The notes under the pieces are model-generated. The model worked only from the letters and a program-made list of their open reading frames with translations. It ran no database searches and was not told the DNA's origin. This document shows, piece after piece, positions 52,838 through 62,060 of a stretch of DNA of 64,000 bases. Source of the DNA: Chitinophaga sp. GbtcB8 (GTDB lineage: Bacteria; Bacteroidota; Bacteroidia; Chitinophagales; Chitinophagaceae); the NCBI RefSeq assembly GCF_019091455.1, contig NZ_JAGXJN010000040.1, positions 1 to 64,000 on the forward strand. Reading direction: 5' to 3'. A program made the translations under genes and the position numbers. How positions within the stretch are numbered: the stretch's first letter is position 1; every line of letters begins with the position of its first letter.

Positions 52838-52960
52838 TGTTTTGTTTTTTTGTTGATCAATTGTTTAACGACCTAAAGATACGGTGGTGTAAAAGGCTGT
52901 ATGAGCACAAATTGTTCAACAGGCAACAGCTATCGGTGGAAAAGGAAAAAGTGTCGTTTA

Positions 52961-53057
52961 ATGTGCAGGTGTGCAGATATGCAGATGTGCAGATGAATGC
53001 CCGCGAAGATCTGCCTTTATTATTTGCACATATGCATATCTGCACATTTGCACATTA
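52961..53057. repeat. Octad hairpin, ATGTGCAG/TTTGCACA dialect
   Basis: Eight-base units ATGTGCAG, GTGTGCAG, ATATGCAG, ATGTGCAG (52961-52992) face TTTGCACA, TATGCATA, TCTGCACA, TTTGCACA (53023-53054). This is one of two arrays with an 8-base period. It ends in the LytTR gene stop. Confidence 0.8.
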
Positions 53058-53750
53058 GAGCAGGTTCAACCTGCTGTTCAGCGGGCTTCTGTAAGCATCT
53101 GCAATGGGAATAGCGTTGTTAAAGATATTAATAGTGCCGTCTTCGATGGCTTCAATCTTATCTAATGCCACAATATAGGAGCGGTGCACCCGCATAAAAC
53201 GGGCGGTGGGTAATTTTTCTTCCACAGCTTTCAGCGTGGTGTGAATGGCATGGAATTTTTGCGTGGTGTGCAGCTTCACATAGTCGCCCATGGCTTCCAG
53301 GAAAAGGATATCCTCCATTTTAATGCGCTTCAGCACGCCGTTATCGCGAATGAAGATAAATTCATTATCTGCTACCTGCAATTCGCGGCTATTGCTGTCC
53401 AGTATTTCGCGGGCTTTTTCAATGGCCTGTATAAAACGGGCGGGGTTTACCGGTTTTATCAGGTAATCGGCTACGTTCAGCTCAAATGCTTCTACTGCAT
53501 ACTCTTTTTTAACAGTGGTGAAAATAATGACCGGGCGTTTGCGGCCCAGGTTGCGGGTAAGCTCAATGCCGCTCATACCGGGCATTTCAATATCCAGCAG
53601 CAGCAGGTCTACCTTTTCCTTTTGCAGGATGTTATAGGCTTCCATGGCGCTATTGCATTCCGCCACTACCTGCAGGTGCTCTACATGGCTGGTAAGCTGT
53701 TTCATGGCGGTACGGGCCAGCTTGTTGTCGTCTACAATGAGGCAGTTCAT
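53055..53750 (-). CDS. LytTR response regulator
   Basis: This 231-residue regulator has a receiver with Asp in LLLLDIEMPGMSG, a Lys near DYLIKPVNPARF, and a C-terminal LytTR domain (IFIRDNGVLKRIKMEDILFLEAMGDYVKLHT). It is probably paired with the hybrid kinase. Confidence 0.88.
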   Translation of the reverse strand: MNCLIVDDNKLARTAMKQLTSHVEHLQVVAECNSAMEAYNILQKEKVDLLLLDIEMPGMSGIELTRNLGRKRPVIIFTTVKKEYAVEAFELNVADYLIKPVNPARFIQAIEKAREILDSNSRELQVADNEFIFIRDNGVLKRIKMEDILFLEAMGDYVKLHTTQKFHAIHTTLKAVEEKLPTARFMRVHRSYIVALDKIEAIEDGTINIFNNAIPIADAYRSPLNSRLNLL

Positions 53751-53766
53751 GCATGCAATTTAGGAA

Positions 53767-53902
53767 TTAATGCTGAATGCCTGCTTATGCGTAACGCTAA
53801 ATGCCGAACGCTTAACGCTAAAATGCAGCGTATAATGGATGACCGGTAATGACGGAGTTCAAAATACGCGGCAGGAAGCGTTAAGCGTTCGGCGTTTAAA
53901 GC
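53767..53902. repeat. Heptad hairpin, AACGC/AATGC dialect with conserved core
   Basis: Left heptads TTAATGC, TGAATGC, then GTAACGC, TAAATGC, CGAACGC, TTAACGC (53767-53818). The core TAAAATGCAGCGTAT follows, and right heptads AAGCGTT, AAGCGTT, CGGCGTT (53876-53896). It fills the gap between the LytTR and collagen-like genes. Confidence 0.8.
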
Positions 53903-54510
53903 TAATCTTTCAGCTTCAGGTATGCCTTCACCTCCTTATAGTTATTCCAGTTTATATTCTTCGCCTTCCGGGCGTTAGCGCCGCCGGGGATCAGGATGTA
54001 GCGGTATTGCTGGATCTTTTCACCGCTATCTGAATCTATGAACGTGCTGGGGTCAAGGTTGGAGTACAGGGCAATGCCGCCGGTTAAGAAATTAACGTTG
54101 ATGTTCACGTTAGAATATACGTCGTAATAGGGCAGGGGCACTACGTTGGGATCAGCAGCCGTACCCAGGTTCACGTACACTTTCATTTCACCGGTGGTTA
54201 GTATGGTCTGGTCCAGCTTTGGAGCATCTATACCACTGAAAAAGCCCAGGGTATCCAGCACACCTGCATTCCTGAAAGTATCTGCCTCAAATACTACATC
54301 CAGCCATTCAGAGTAAATAACGTTGGCGGTGCCGGTGTCGCCCTTTTCACCCTGTGGGCCGGCTGCACCTGCAGCACCGTTTGCACCGTTTGCACCGGGA
54401 GGGCCCTGTTCACCCTGCGGGCCGGTGGGGCCTTCTTTAGAGCAGGCAACATATAACAGGCTAACGGCCAGTAACATCAGGCAGGCAATGTGCGTGGTAA
54501 CTCTTTTCAT
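53902..54510 (-). CDS. Collagen-like lipoprotein
   Basis: This 202-residue lipoprotein (lipobox near LLYVACSKEG) has a short run of Gly-X-Y triplets (GPTGPQGEQGPPGANG, continuing to GEKGDTG), then a globular C-terminal domain of about 140 residues. Bacterial collagen-like segments make trimeric stalks on surface proteins. It is the last gene of the SusC/SusD/Mx1/DUF4302 operon and may be a surface adhesin or accessory binding protein. Function not proven. Confidence 0.82.
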   Translation of the reverse strand: MKRVTTHIACLMLLAVSLLYVACSKEGPTGPQGEQGPPGANGANGAAGAAGPQGEKGDTGTANVIYSEWLDVVFEADTFRNAGVLDTLGFFSGIDAPKLDQTILTTGEMKVYVNLGTAADPNVVPLPYYDVYSNVNINVNFLTGGIALYSNLDPSTFIDSDSGEKIQQYRYILIPGGANARKAKNINWNNYKEVKAYLKLKD

Positions 54511-54561
54511 AATACAGTAGTTTGAGTGAAAGAATGATGAATTATTAAGCTTATAAACGAT

Positions 54562-55878
54562 TTAATATTCCCAGGAGATCCAGGCCAGCGCATCTTTTGC
54601 GCTTACCATGTCATAAGTGGCGGCGCCGGTTTGCACCAGGTAATAACCGCGGGCCTCTATCATTTGCGTATTGGTGCTCTCAAATGCTGCAGTAGCAGCC
54701 GCCGGCACATCGCCCAGGGTACCAAACTCGCGGAAAATAATGCGGCCATCTGTTGTAAAGGTGGGCGGCACATAGGCGGATCCAAAATCAAGGGAAAGCG
54801 CATCCGGCTGCACGATTATATAACCCAGCAGGTCATAGATAATACCGCTTTGGCGGCCATAGGCCGGCCAGAAGATCAGGAATGCAAAGTTGTCAATGCT
54901 GCGTACGTGAAAGGCATCGTCCACACCATTTACATGAAAGCCGTTATTGGAAGCCCAGTAGCTATCCTGCTGAGCGGCAAACTGCCACCAGCGCCGCGGG
55001 GCCTGCAGGTCTACACGCGCAGGCCTGATAGCGCCTGCAATGCTGCCCTGCGTGGCGCCGTTAACCTGCACCTGCAATGTATTGCTGCCTGCATTCCAGC
55101 TGCCGCTGTTTAAGCTGGTGATCGTAACTGCGCCATCTGTAAAAGGGGTAACCAGGACAAGCCCCTGGCTGGTGTAGTAAAAACGGGCGGTAACCCGGTG
55201 CGGGTTGCCACTATCATCTACCCAGGCAAATGTGATGGTATGCTGCCGGTTATTAAAAGTAATATCGTAGGCATTAGTGCCCCAGCTAAGACGTTTGAAG
55301 TATTGCAGTATACGGCCCAGGTACTGGAAGTTCAGCGCTTTCCGCCAGCCGCCGTTCTGCCAGGCTGCTTCCTGGGGGGGCGTGGCTTTGTACAGGGTTA
55401 CTTTGGTTTTGTTATAGCGGCCGGTGAGCTTTATGCTGTCGGCCGTTGCGGTGTCTATGGCAAATTCAAAATCAGATTGCAGGCCCGTACCATCATCCCC
55501 GCCATTCACGGTTCCGTCCGGGTCGGCCAGCATGTGCAGGTAGGTGTAAGTATCAAAGATCAGGCTGGGCTGCTGCAGGGCTTTTAGCCGGTAGCTGCTT
55601 TCCCGGGGAGTGCCGGAGCTGGTGGTGTCAATATCCGCATAAGTTACTACGCGGTTGGTTTCATTGAACTTAAAATGAAAGTTGAAAATGCTGCCGGTAC
55701 CCGTGGTGATGCGTGCTTCCCAGCCATTGGGCGCAGCTGTGAGCGCGGCCTGGTACTGGCTCAGGGCCTGGTTAATGCGCTCATCCGGTGAAAGGTCAAA
55801 AACGGATTTATCATCTTTGCGGCAAGCGGTGAAAGATGATAGTATTAATAAAAGGCAGTATGCCAATCGTGATCTCAT
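54562..55878 (-). CDS. DUF4302 lipoprotein
   Basis: This 438-residue lipoprotein (lipobox SSFTACRKD) is of the Bacteroidota DUF4302 family. It is recognised by the DERINQALSQYQAALTAAPNGWEARITTG opening that follows the lipobox and the beta-rich remainder. DUF4302 genes typically accompany SusCD pairs and Mx1 peptidases, as here. Molecular function is unknown. Confidence 0.83.
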   Translation of the reverse strand: MRSRLAYCLLLILSSFTACRKDDKSVFDLSPDERINQALSQYQAALTAAPNGWEARITTGTGSIFNFHFKFNETNRVVTYADIDTTSSGTPRESSYRLKALQQPSLIFDTYTYLHMLADPDGTVNGGDDGTGLQSDFEFAIDTATADSIKLTGRYNKTKVTLYKATPPQEAAWQNGGWRKALNFQYLGRILQYFKRLSWGTNAYDITFNNRQHTITFAWVDDSGNPHRVTARFYYTSQGLVLVTPFTDGAVTITSLNSGSWNAGSNTLQVQVNGATQGSIAGAIRPARVDLQAPRRWWQFAAQQDSYWASNNGFHVNGVDDAFHVRSIDNFAFLIFWPAYGRQSGIIYDLLGYIIVQPDALSLDFGSAYVPPTFTTDGRIIFREFGTLGDVPAAATAAFESTNTQMIEARGYYLVQTGAATYDMVSAKDALAWISWEY

Positions 55879-55885
55879 TTGTACA

Positions 55886-56788
55886 TCATTTAATCAGTGC
55901 TACAATGGACGCTCTGGTCCTTGCCTGCAGGTTGTAAAAATTAATGTGCCAGGTATCGTTGAAATAATTCACTACAATGGTTTCTTTCTGCCGCAGCTTG
56001 TCTTTCGCAACTTCTGCAGTAGTGCCATTGGGGCTGGTACCGGTAATGCTGTTCACCAGGTTATCAAAACCTGCCTTGCCTTCTGTAAGCATAATGGAGA
56101 TCATTTCCACGAAATCCTCATCCGGCGCGCTCATGGCATAGGCGCTTATAAACCCGTCCTGGTGGGCTGTTTCGTCAGATACATTGTTCCAGTTGGAGGT
56201 ATAACGCCCAATGGATATACGTTTAAAGTCGGGCGTGTACAGTACGTTCTGGTGCAGGATGTGCCCAAACTCATGCTCTATGGTATGGAACATCATTTTC
56301 ACGTTGCTGGAGTCGGAGGGGGTATAGTCGCTCATACCCTTTATACGGAAATCGTTCAGCACATACAGCACAATACGGCGGCCGCCTTCTGCAGTGCCCA
56401 GGGTAATGGTGCCATCCGGGTTATAGCTGGCGCTGCCTACCAGCACAAAAAACTTGGGGCATAAACGTTTCATAAATATTTCGCCTGCTTCTGCTACATA
56501 ATTATTGATCCATACTTTTTTTATAGCGCTCAGCACGGGTATGATCTTCTCTTCCTTAGGCGGCACCAGCGTGCGGTTAAGTGCCAGCTCGCCCTGGTCC
56601 CACTTGTATTTAACGGCAATGTTATAAGGTACGGTCAGGCTGTCCATGATCCAGTTATCAATGGGGCCGGGCGTCCAGGTATCGCCGCCCAGGCCGGGTA
56701 TATTATCTATGTCGCCCAGGTCGTCGTCTTTTTTACAGGCGGTTAACAGGCACAACAAAAAAGCGCCTGCAAGCAGTATATGTTTCAT
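55886..56788 (-). CDS. Zinc metallopeptidase lipoprotein (Mx1 type)
   Basis: This lipoprotein of about 300 residues (signal peptide from MKHILLAGAFLL, lipobox CLLTACKKD) has an HExxH zinc motif in HTIEHEFGHILHQ. This matches the putative zinc-binding metallopeptidases found next to SusCD. Probably a surface or periplasmic protease that trims a substrate before uptake. The start at 56788 is chosen for its signal peptide. An 8-base gap separates it from DUF4302. Confidence 0.85.
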   Translation of the reverse strand: MKHILLAGAFLLCLLTACKKDDDLGDIDNIPGLGGDTWTPGPIDNWIMDSLTVPYNIAVKYKWDQGELALNRTLVPPKEEKIIPVLSAIKKVWINNYVAEAGEIFMKRLCPKFFVLVGSASYNPDGTITLGTAEGGRRIVLYVLNDFRIKGMSDYTPSDSSNVKMMFHTIEHEFGHILHQNVLYTPDFKRISIGRYTSNWNNVSDETAHQDGFISAYAMSAPDEDFVEMISIMLTEGKAGFDNLVNSITGTSPNGTTAEVAKDKLRQKETIVVNYFNDTWHINFYNLQARTRASIVALIK

Positions 56789-56818
56789 TTGTGTATTGTC
56801 TTTTAAGGTCATCATATA

Positions 56819-58270
56819 TTATCGCGGATTCAGTTTTAAGCCGGCCAGCTGTGCGGATTGCGGCAATTGAAATACCCGGCGCGGATCGTCCTCGCCCAGG
56901 ACCAGTATATCTCCATCAGTTGTATAATGCGTTACGGGGGCTTTGTAGCGGATCAGGTCCAGCCAGCGCATGCCTTCCTGCACATACTCTGCCCGTTTAA
57001 AACCAAACAGCGTGCTGAGGATACCACTTTGCAGGTTACTGGTGCCATAGTAGTTCCGGATCTTAGTGGCGTTAATAATATGCTGGCTGGCATCGTAATT
57101 GGCAATGCGCGTACTGGCGTAGGCATTCAGATCTGCCAGCGCTGCAGTGGTATTGTTCAGGTAAACATTGGCTTCAATGCGGTTAAACAGCACTTCCTCT
57201 GTGGTAAGTATGGGCACTACCACATATCCTACGCCTATATCTGCGTTAATAGAGCTGCGTACAAAATGTTCATTGATCTTGGGCAGCAGGTAATTGTCTG
57301 TACCGGAGGTGAATACCTGGAAGTTAAATGCCCAGTTGCCGCCGGTTACATTACGGCGCAGGATCTCATCCCGCTTGCCGGATGTAAGGCCATAACGCAC
57401 CGTGAAATAATTGCGTGCCCACCAGGATACTGTTTCCACCAGCAGCAGGTTGGCTGGTTCTGTGGCGCGTGCGTAACGTGCATAAAGCTCAAGGTAGGTA
57501 ATGCTGGTGTAGGTGGTGTTCCAGGGCCGCAGCAGCGCTGTAACGTTACCGGTAAGCACCTGGTTGGCATGTTCCAGCACTTTGGCGTAATCTTTCTTAA
57601 ATAAATAAAAACGTGCGGCAAATGCGTGTGCGGCTGCGGTAGTAAAGTGATAGCGGGGAACAGCATAGCGGGCATCGTTCAGCAAAGGAATACCAGCGGT
57701 AATATCCTTCTCTATCATATCGTACACATAACTTACGGTTTTGCGCTCATACTGTTTCATCACTATATTTTCCGGTACCGTTACATAGGGTATGCCCGGG
57801 TCTGATGCGGAAGTATTTGCATCATACACTTTTGAAAAAACATTCACCAGCATAAAATGTGCGTAGGCGCGTGCCAGTAAGGCCTCGCCTTTTTCAGAGC
57901 TGTAGGCCGATTTATTCGTTGCCTTTTCACATACTTCCAGCGCCTGGTTAGCGGCGGCTATGGCGGCATAACAGGCATCCCAGTAATACTCCGGCGAGTC
58001 CTGCTGATCATCCCGCACATCCCGGAAAAAATAAGGGTCCACATTGGTGTTTTCCAGGTCCCCGGCGCCTTTATCATCCACGTTATCGGACATGGATTCA
58101 AAGAACGACATATAATTAGCCTGCGGGTAGGCAGTGCCCAGCAGCTGGGCCACCTGCTCCGGTGTGTTCAGCTCCGCACGGTTATCCGGTGGTTTTTCCA
58201 GGTACTTTTTACAGCTTGTGCTCATGCACAGCACTAACAGCAACGTATATATGAATAATTTCTTCTGCAT
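56819..58270 (-). CDS. SusD/RagB-family surface lipoprotein
   Basis: This 483-residue lid protein of a TonB-linked nutrient importer has a lipobox at MSTSCKKYLEKPP and SusD TPR-like helices. The SusD pattern RAYAHFMLVNVFSKVYD is clear. Start and SusC stop share one base (TGATG), so they are translationally coupled. Confidence 0.92.
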   Translation of the reverse strand: MQKKLFIYTLLLVLCMSTSCKKYLEKPPDNRAELNTPEQVAQLLGTAYPQANYMSFFESMSDNVDDKGAGDLENTNVDPYFFRDVRDDQQDSPEYYWDACYAAIAAANQALEVCEKATNKSAYSSEKGEALLARAYAHFMLVNVFSKVYDANTSASDPGIPYVTVPENIVMKQYERKTVSYVYDMIEKDITAGIPLLNDARYAVPRYHFTTAAAHAFAARFYLFKKDYAKVLEHANQVLTGNVTALLRPWNTTYTSITYLELYARYARATEPANLLLVETVSWWARNYFTVRYGLTSGKRDEILRRNVTGGNWAFNFQVFTSGTDNYLLPKINEHFVRSSINADIGVGYVVVPILTTEEVLFNRIEANVYLNNTTAALADLNAYASTRIANYDASQHIINATKIRNYYGTSNLQSGILSTLFGFKRAEYVQEGMRWLDLIRYKAPVTHYTTDGDILVLGEDDPRRVFQLPQSAQLAGLKLNPR

Positions 58271-61200
58271 CAGATACTAACTTTAAGTGAAAGCGTGAAT
58301 TGCTTTTGAATAGGCTGCGCTACCCCGCCGGAATTAAAAAATTCAGGGTCCTGGCCCTTAAGCTTACTATCGGAGTAAATGAGCCAGGGATTAATAGCAG
58401 CGCCGGTTACGGAAATGTTGTTAAAATGCATTTTCCGCGAGAGCTGCGGTGGCAGCACATAGGTGAGGGATACGGTTTTTAACCGCACAAAATCGCCTTT
58501 GGCCACCCGCTCTGTGGAGTAGTTGTAATTGTTGTAGGGACGCGCCCCGCTCAGGGTAGCTTGCTCAAAGAGGCCTGCTATAGAGGGCACGTTAGTCTTA
58601 AGCTCATCGCCCGGCATTACCCAGCGGTCCTGGAATTCTTTGGGCATGGCATCCAGGTCAGAATAGCTGGTTTTAAAAGCAGGGTACAGGCGGATCTTAT
58701 TGCCGGCCTGGTAGGTAAGGAATATATTGAGGGAAAAGGCTTTGTAGTGGAAAGTGTTGGAAAAGCCGCCGGTGTACACGGGATCTACCGGGCCTTCATA
58801 TACCAGGTAATTTGTGTTCTGATCCTGCAGGTACACTGCTTGCGCGGTTTTGCCTGTTTCGTCGGTGAACTGTGGCACGCCTGTTTCATGATCCAGCCCC
58901 TTGTAGCGGATGGAGAATAAGCTGCGCACCGGGTAGCCCTGCTTATTACCGCCTTCCGGTACTACCAGTGAAAAAATGTCGGGCTGGTTCCTGGCATCCG
59001 TGATCTTGTTGTAGTTATATCCAAAAGTGAAGTTGGTGCTCCAGCCCCAGTCTTTTTTGCTGATCACTTTTCCGCCTATCAGCACATCGGTGCCATAGGA
59101 ATCCATGTCGGCATAATTGGCGGCCTTTAAAGGCTCACCGCCAATGCCGGAGGTTTTAATAATGCTGATGAGGTCAAAACTTTTACGCTGGTATACATCT
59201 ACACTAAAGTTCAACCGGCTGTTAAACAGGCTGGCATCTATGCCTGCATTGGCGGTGTAGAGCTTTTCCCAGGTGAGGTCTGCATTTTCCAGGTTGGCCA
59301 GCTGTATCACGGATTCTACTTCTGTTAAATAAGGCCGGCTGGTATTAATGTTGCGCAGCACAATGCTGGAGTTGGTGGCAGGCCCCATGCTGGCTGTTAA
59401 GCCATAGCTGCCGCGCAGGGTCAGGTAATCTACCCATTTTACATTTTCCATAAAGGGCTCCCGGTCTGCATTCCAGGCGCCGCCTACGCTCCAGGTGGGC
59501 AGCCAGCGTGCGCGGGTGGATTTGCCCAGGCGGTTGGAACCATCGTAACGCGCGGTTGCGGTGAGGTTATATTTAGAGCGGTAGGAGTAGGTGCCGGTAC
59601 CGTAGAACGCTACAAAGCGGTCGTAATCCTTGCTCATGCCGTAATAAGGGAAATTGGTCTCTATGGTTTGCTTTAGTATGCGGTAGTCATACAGCGGGGT
59701 GCCGCCGTTATTATACTGGTACCCATAACCGGTGTTGGAAAAGTTTTGACGGTCGGCCGATTTTACCTGCATACCACCCAGCAGGTTCAGCGCATGCTGA
59801 TCGTTAAACGTATGGTTATAGTTTAAGCCATTGCGGAAATCGTAGCTCACCAGCTGGTCTTCCGTACGGTTGTAAAAACCGCCGTAAGGCAGCACCACTA
59901 CCGGTTCTGCTTCAGGATCATCCGGATCGCGGTACAGGAATTTATTATTTTGCCGGATGGTGGAGTTGCCGGCTGCGCGATAGGCCTGCGCCATGTTTGC
60001 ATTCTCCGTGATCTGGTGCTCGCGGGTTGACTTTACATACCGTAACGCACCTACGAACTCATAGCGTAAGCCGGGTGTTAGCTGGTAGGAGAGATCGCCC
60101 TGCAGGCGCAGATCGAGCACGTTTATATCCATGTAATTATTCTGCAGTTCGTTGAGGATGTTAAAGGGCGCAAAATTGCGGCGGAAGTATTCCGGCTTTC
60201 CCTTTTCATCATAGGCCGTTAAGGTGCGGCTGGTATTCAGCGCGTAGCTGAAAGGGTTAATGTCAAAGTCACGGTCGTACTGCCCCTCTACGGGATTGCT
60301 GTTACGGGCCAGGGCGCCGGGCGCTTTCTGCTGGCGTACAGAGGCCAGGGTGGAAAAACCTACGGATAAGCGGTCGGAGAATTTATAATTGTTGCGGAAG
60401 TTAAGCGTGTAGCGGTGCACGCGGTCGGCTACGGTCCAGCCATTATCGCCGTAATAGCTGGTGGAGAAATAGGACTGCGACCTGTCTGTACCAAATGAAA
60501 TGCTCAGCGAATGCTCCTGCATAAAGTTTTGATTGAACAGCAGTCCAAACCAGTCTGTATTGGCGCGTGCATAACGTTTTAAGAATTCCGCTTTAGCTTC
60601 CGGGGTATTCTGCAAAGGAAAGCTGCCATTGGGATCAGCATTCATCAGCTCATACATTTTACCATACACGCCGTTATCTGCTTTATCCAGTATGCTGGGG
60701 TACAGGATGCCTTTGCGGTCCAGCTCTGCCAGTACAGACATTTGCTGGCCGGAGTTCATGATGTTGTAATTGCTGTAGCTGGGTTTCAGCTGGGTGCTGA
60801 AGTTGCCTGTATAGGTAACTACGGGTTTGCCTGCACGCCCTTTTTTAGTGGTGATCACAATTACCCCGTTCATAGCGCGTGCGCCGTACAGGGCGGCTGC
60901 GGAGGCATCTTTTAATATATCAAAGCTTTCAATGTCGTTGGCGTTCAAACCTGCTACTGCGGAGCCTAAGAGGGTAGTAGGGTCGCCGCTGGACAGCTGT
61001 TCGTTGGAGATGTTCACAATATCTTCCAGCACCACACCATCCACTACCCACAGGGGTTTGTTATCCCCGTTAATGGAGGTGGCGCCACGTATGCGCACTT
61101 TGGGCGCTGCACCAAAGGTGCCGGATACGTTCTGTACAGATACGCCGGCAGCGGGGCCTTCCAGCATGCGGCTTACATCCACCATACCGTCTATCTTCAC

Positions 61201-61659
61201 ATCTTCTGCCTTCAGGGATACAGCGGAACCGGCAAATTTTCTTTTGTCTACATTCTGGTAACCGGTAATGATCACTTCCGACAAATTACCTTCCAGGGAA
61301 ACCAGGCTTATATACAGGCGTTGCCCGGTAAATACCCGTACCTGGGAAGCCTTGCCTACAAAGGAAAAACGCAGGGAGTCGCCCCGGCGGGCATCCAGCA
61401 TAAATTCACCGTTTGCATTGGTTTGTGTGCCTCTGCGGGTAACCAGGTTTTCGACGGTAGCTCCGGGTAGCGCTACCTGCTCTTTTGCATCGGTAACCGT
61501 ACCACTGGCTTTTGTGGCGGGGAGTGTGTCCTGGAAAGCTGCCGCAGGCCCTGCATATGCATGGGCGGTAGGTAACAGGGGCAGTAAACAGAATACCAGG
61601 AACAGGATCCGGAACCATTTCACCGGGTGGAAATGACAATAGCTGTCCGTTAAAATCAT
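58270..61659 (-). CDS. SusC/RagA-family TonB-linked outer-membrane protein
   Basis: This 1129-residue importer barrel has a signal peptide (LFLVFCLLPLLPTAHA) and a regulatory-like sandwich (TVTDAKEQVALPGATVEN). The plug domain contains SVQNVSGTFGAAPKVRIRG and LKDASAAALYGARAMNGVIVI, and a large barrel follows. The cargo is uncertain; with a metallopeptidase in the operon, a peptide or glycoprotein-derived substrate is plausible. No ECF sigma/anti-sigma pair is adjacent. Confidence 0.93.
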   Translation of the reverse strand: MILTDSYCHFHPVKWFRILFLVFCLLPLLPTAHAYAGPAAAFQDTLPATKASGTVTDAKEQVALPGATVENLVTRRGTQTNANGEFMLDARRGDSLRFSFVGKASQVRVFTGQRLYISLVSLEGNLSEVIITGYQNVDKRKFAGSAVSLKAEDVKIDGMVDVSRMLEGPAAGVSVQNVSGTFGAAPKVRIRGATSINGDNKPLWVVDGVVLEDIVNISNEQLSSGDPTTLLGSAVAGLNANDIESFDILKDASAAALYGARAMNGVIVITTKKGRAGKPVVTYTGNFSTQLKPSYSNYNIMNSGQQMSVLAELDRKGILYPSILDKADNGVYGKMYELMNADPNGSFPLQNTPEAKAEFLKRYARANTDWFGLLFNQNFMQEHSLSISFGTDRSQSYFSTSYYGDNGWTVADRVHRYTLNFRNNYKFSDRLSVGFSTLASVRQQKAPGALARNSNPVEGQYDRDFDINPFSYALNTSRTLTAYDEKGKPEYFRRNFAPFNILNELQNNYMDINVLDLRLQGDLSYQLTPGLRYEFVGALRYVKSTREHQITENANMAQAYRAAGNSTIRQNNKFLYRDPDDPEAEPVVVLPYGGFYNRTEDQLVSYDFRNGLNYNHTFNDQHALNLLGGMQVKSADRQNFSNTGYGYQYNNGGTPLYDYRILKQTIETNFPYYGMSKDYDRFVAFYGTGTYSYRSKYNLTATARYDGSNRLGKSTRARWLPTWSVGGAWNADREPFMENVKWVDYLTLRGSYGLTASMGPATNSSIVLRNINTSRPYLTEVESVIQLANLENADLTWEKLYTANAGIDASLFNSRLNFSVDVYQRKSFDLISIIKTSGIGGEPLKAANYADMDSYGTDVLIGGKVISKKDWGWSTNFTFGYNYNKITDARNQPDIFSLVVPEGGNKQGYPVRSLFSIRYKGLDHETGVPQFTDETGKTAQAVYLQDQNTNYLVYEGPVDPVYTGGFSNTFHYKAFSLNIFLTYQAGNKIRLYPAFKTSYSDLDAMPKEFQDRWVMPGDELKTNVPSIAGLFEQATLSGARPYNNYNYSTERVAKGDFVRLKTVSLTYVLPPQLSRKMHFNNISVTGAAINPWLIYSDSKLKGQDPEFFNSGGVAQPIQKQFTLSLKVSI

Positions 61660-62060
61660 AAACGATCTTTGATTTTGGTTCTAATATTTGGGTGTAGCGG
61701 TCTACGATAAAAAAAATCGCATCACAGGGTAGGAGTTAAGCTCTGGTAAACATCTTTTGTAATAAGCCCGGAATATTGGTTGATAGCGCCTTTCAGTGAA
61801 CTTGTTATAGGTACAAAATGATCCTGGTATAGATGTATTTACTGAGGACCCCCTCTCACAGATTTATATCACAGATTAAATATTACGTATGTTCATTCAC
61901 GTTTTATCGTGCTTTCGAAAAACCCTCGTTAATTCTCTCTTTCTAAGTTAATAAATTATTTGAACAAGTTTGATCAGTATTTTTTGGGAAAGCAGTTGCC
62001 AGGATACTTCTATAAATTATTAATTTTTAATATATTTGACGCTGGTAATTCATTAAAGTA
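61660..62060. other. 401-base divergent promoter gap
   Basis: This gap lies between susC and the gene at 62061. It is AT-rich near 61860-62040, with no gene or heptad array. A -7 element at 62031-62038 serves the plus-strand gene; the susC promoter is not resolved. Confidence 0.6.
62031..62038 (+). promoter_or_regulatory. Candidate -7 element (TATATTTG)
   Basis: Exact consensus, 22 bases before the ATG at 62061. Confidence 0.5.

Noticed and set aside
13671..53902. Heptad arrays considered as CRISPR arrays
   Set aside because: Units are 7-8 bases, degenerate and without spacers, and no cas genes are present.
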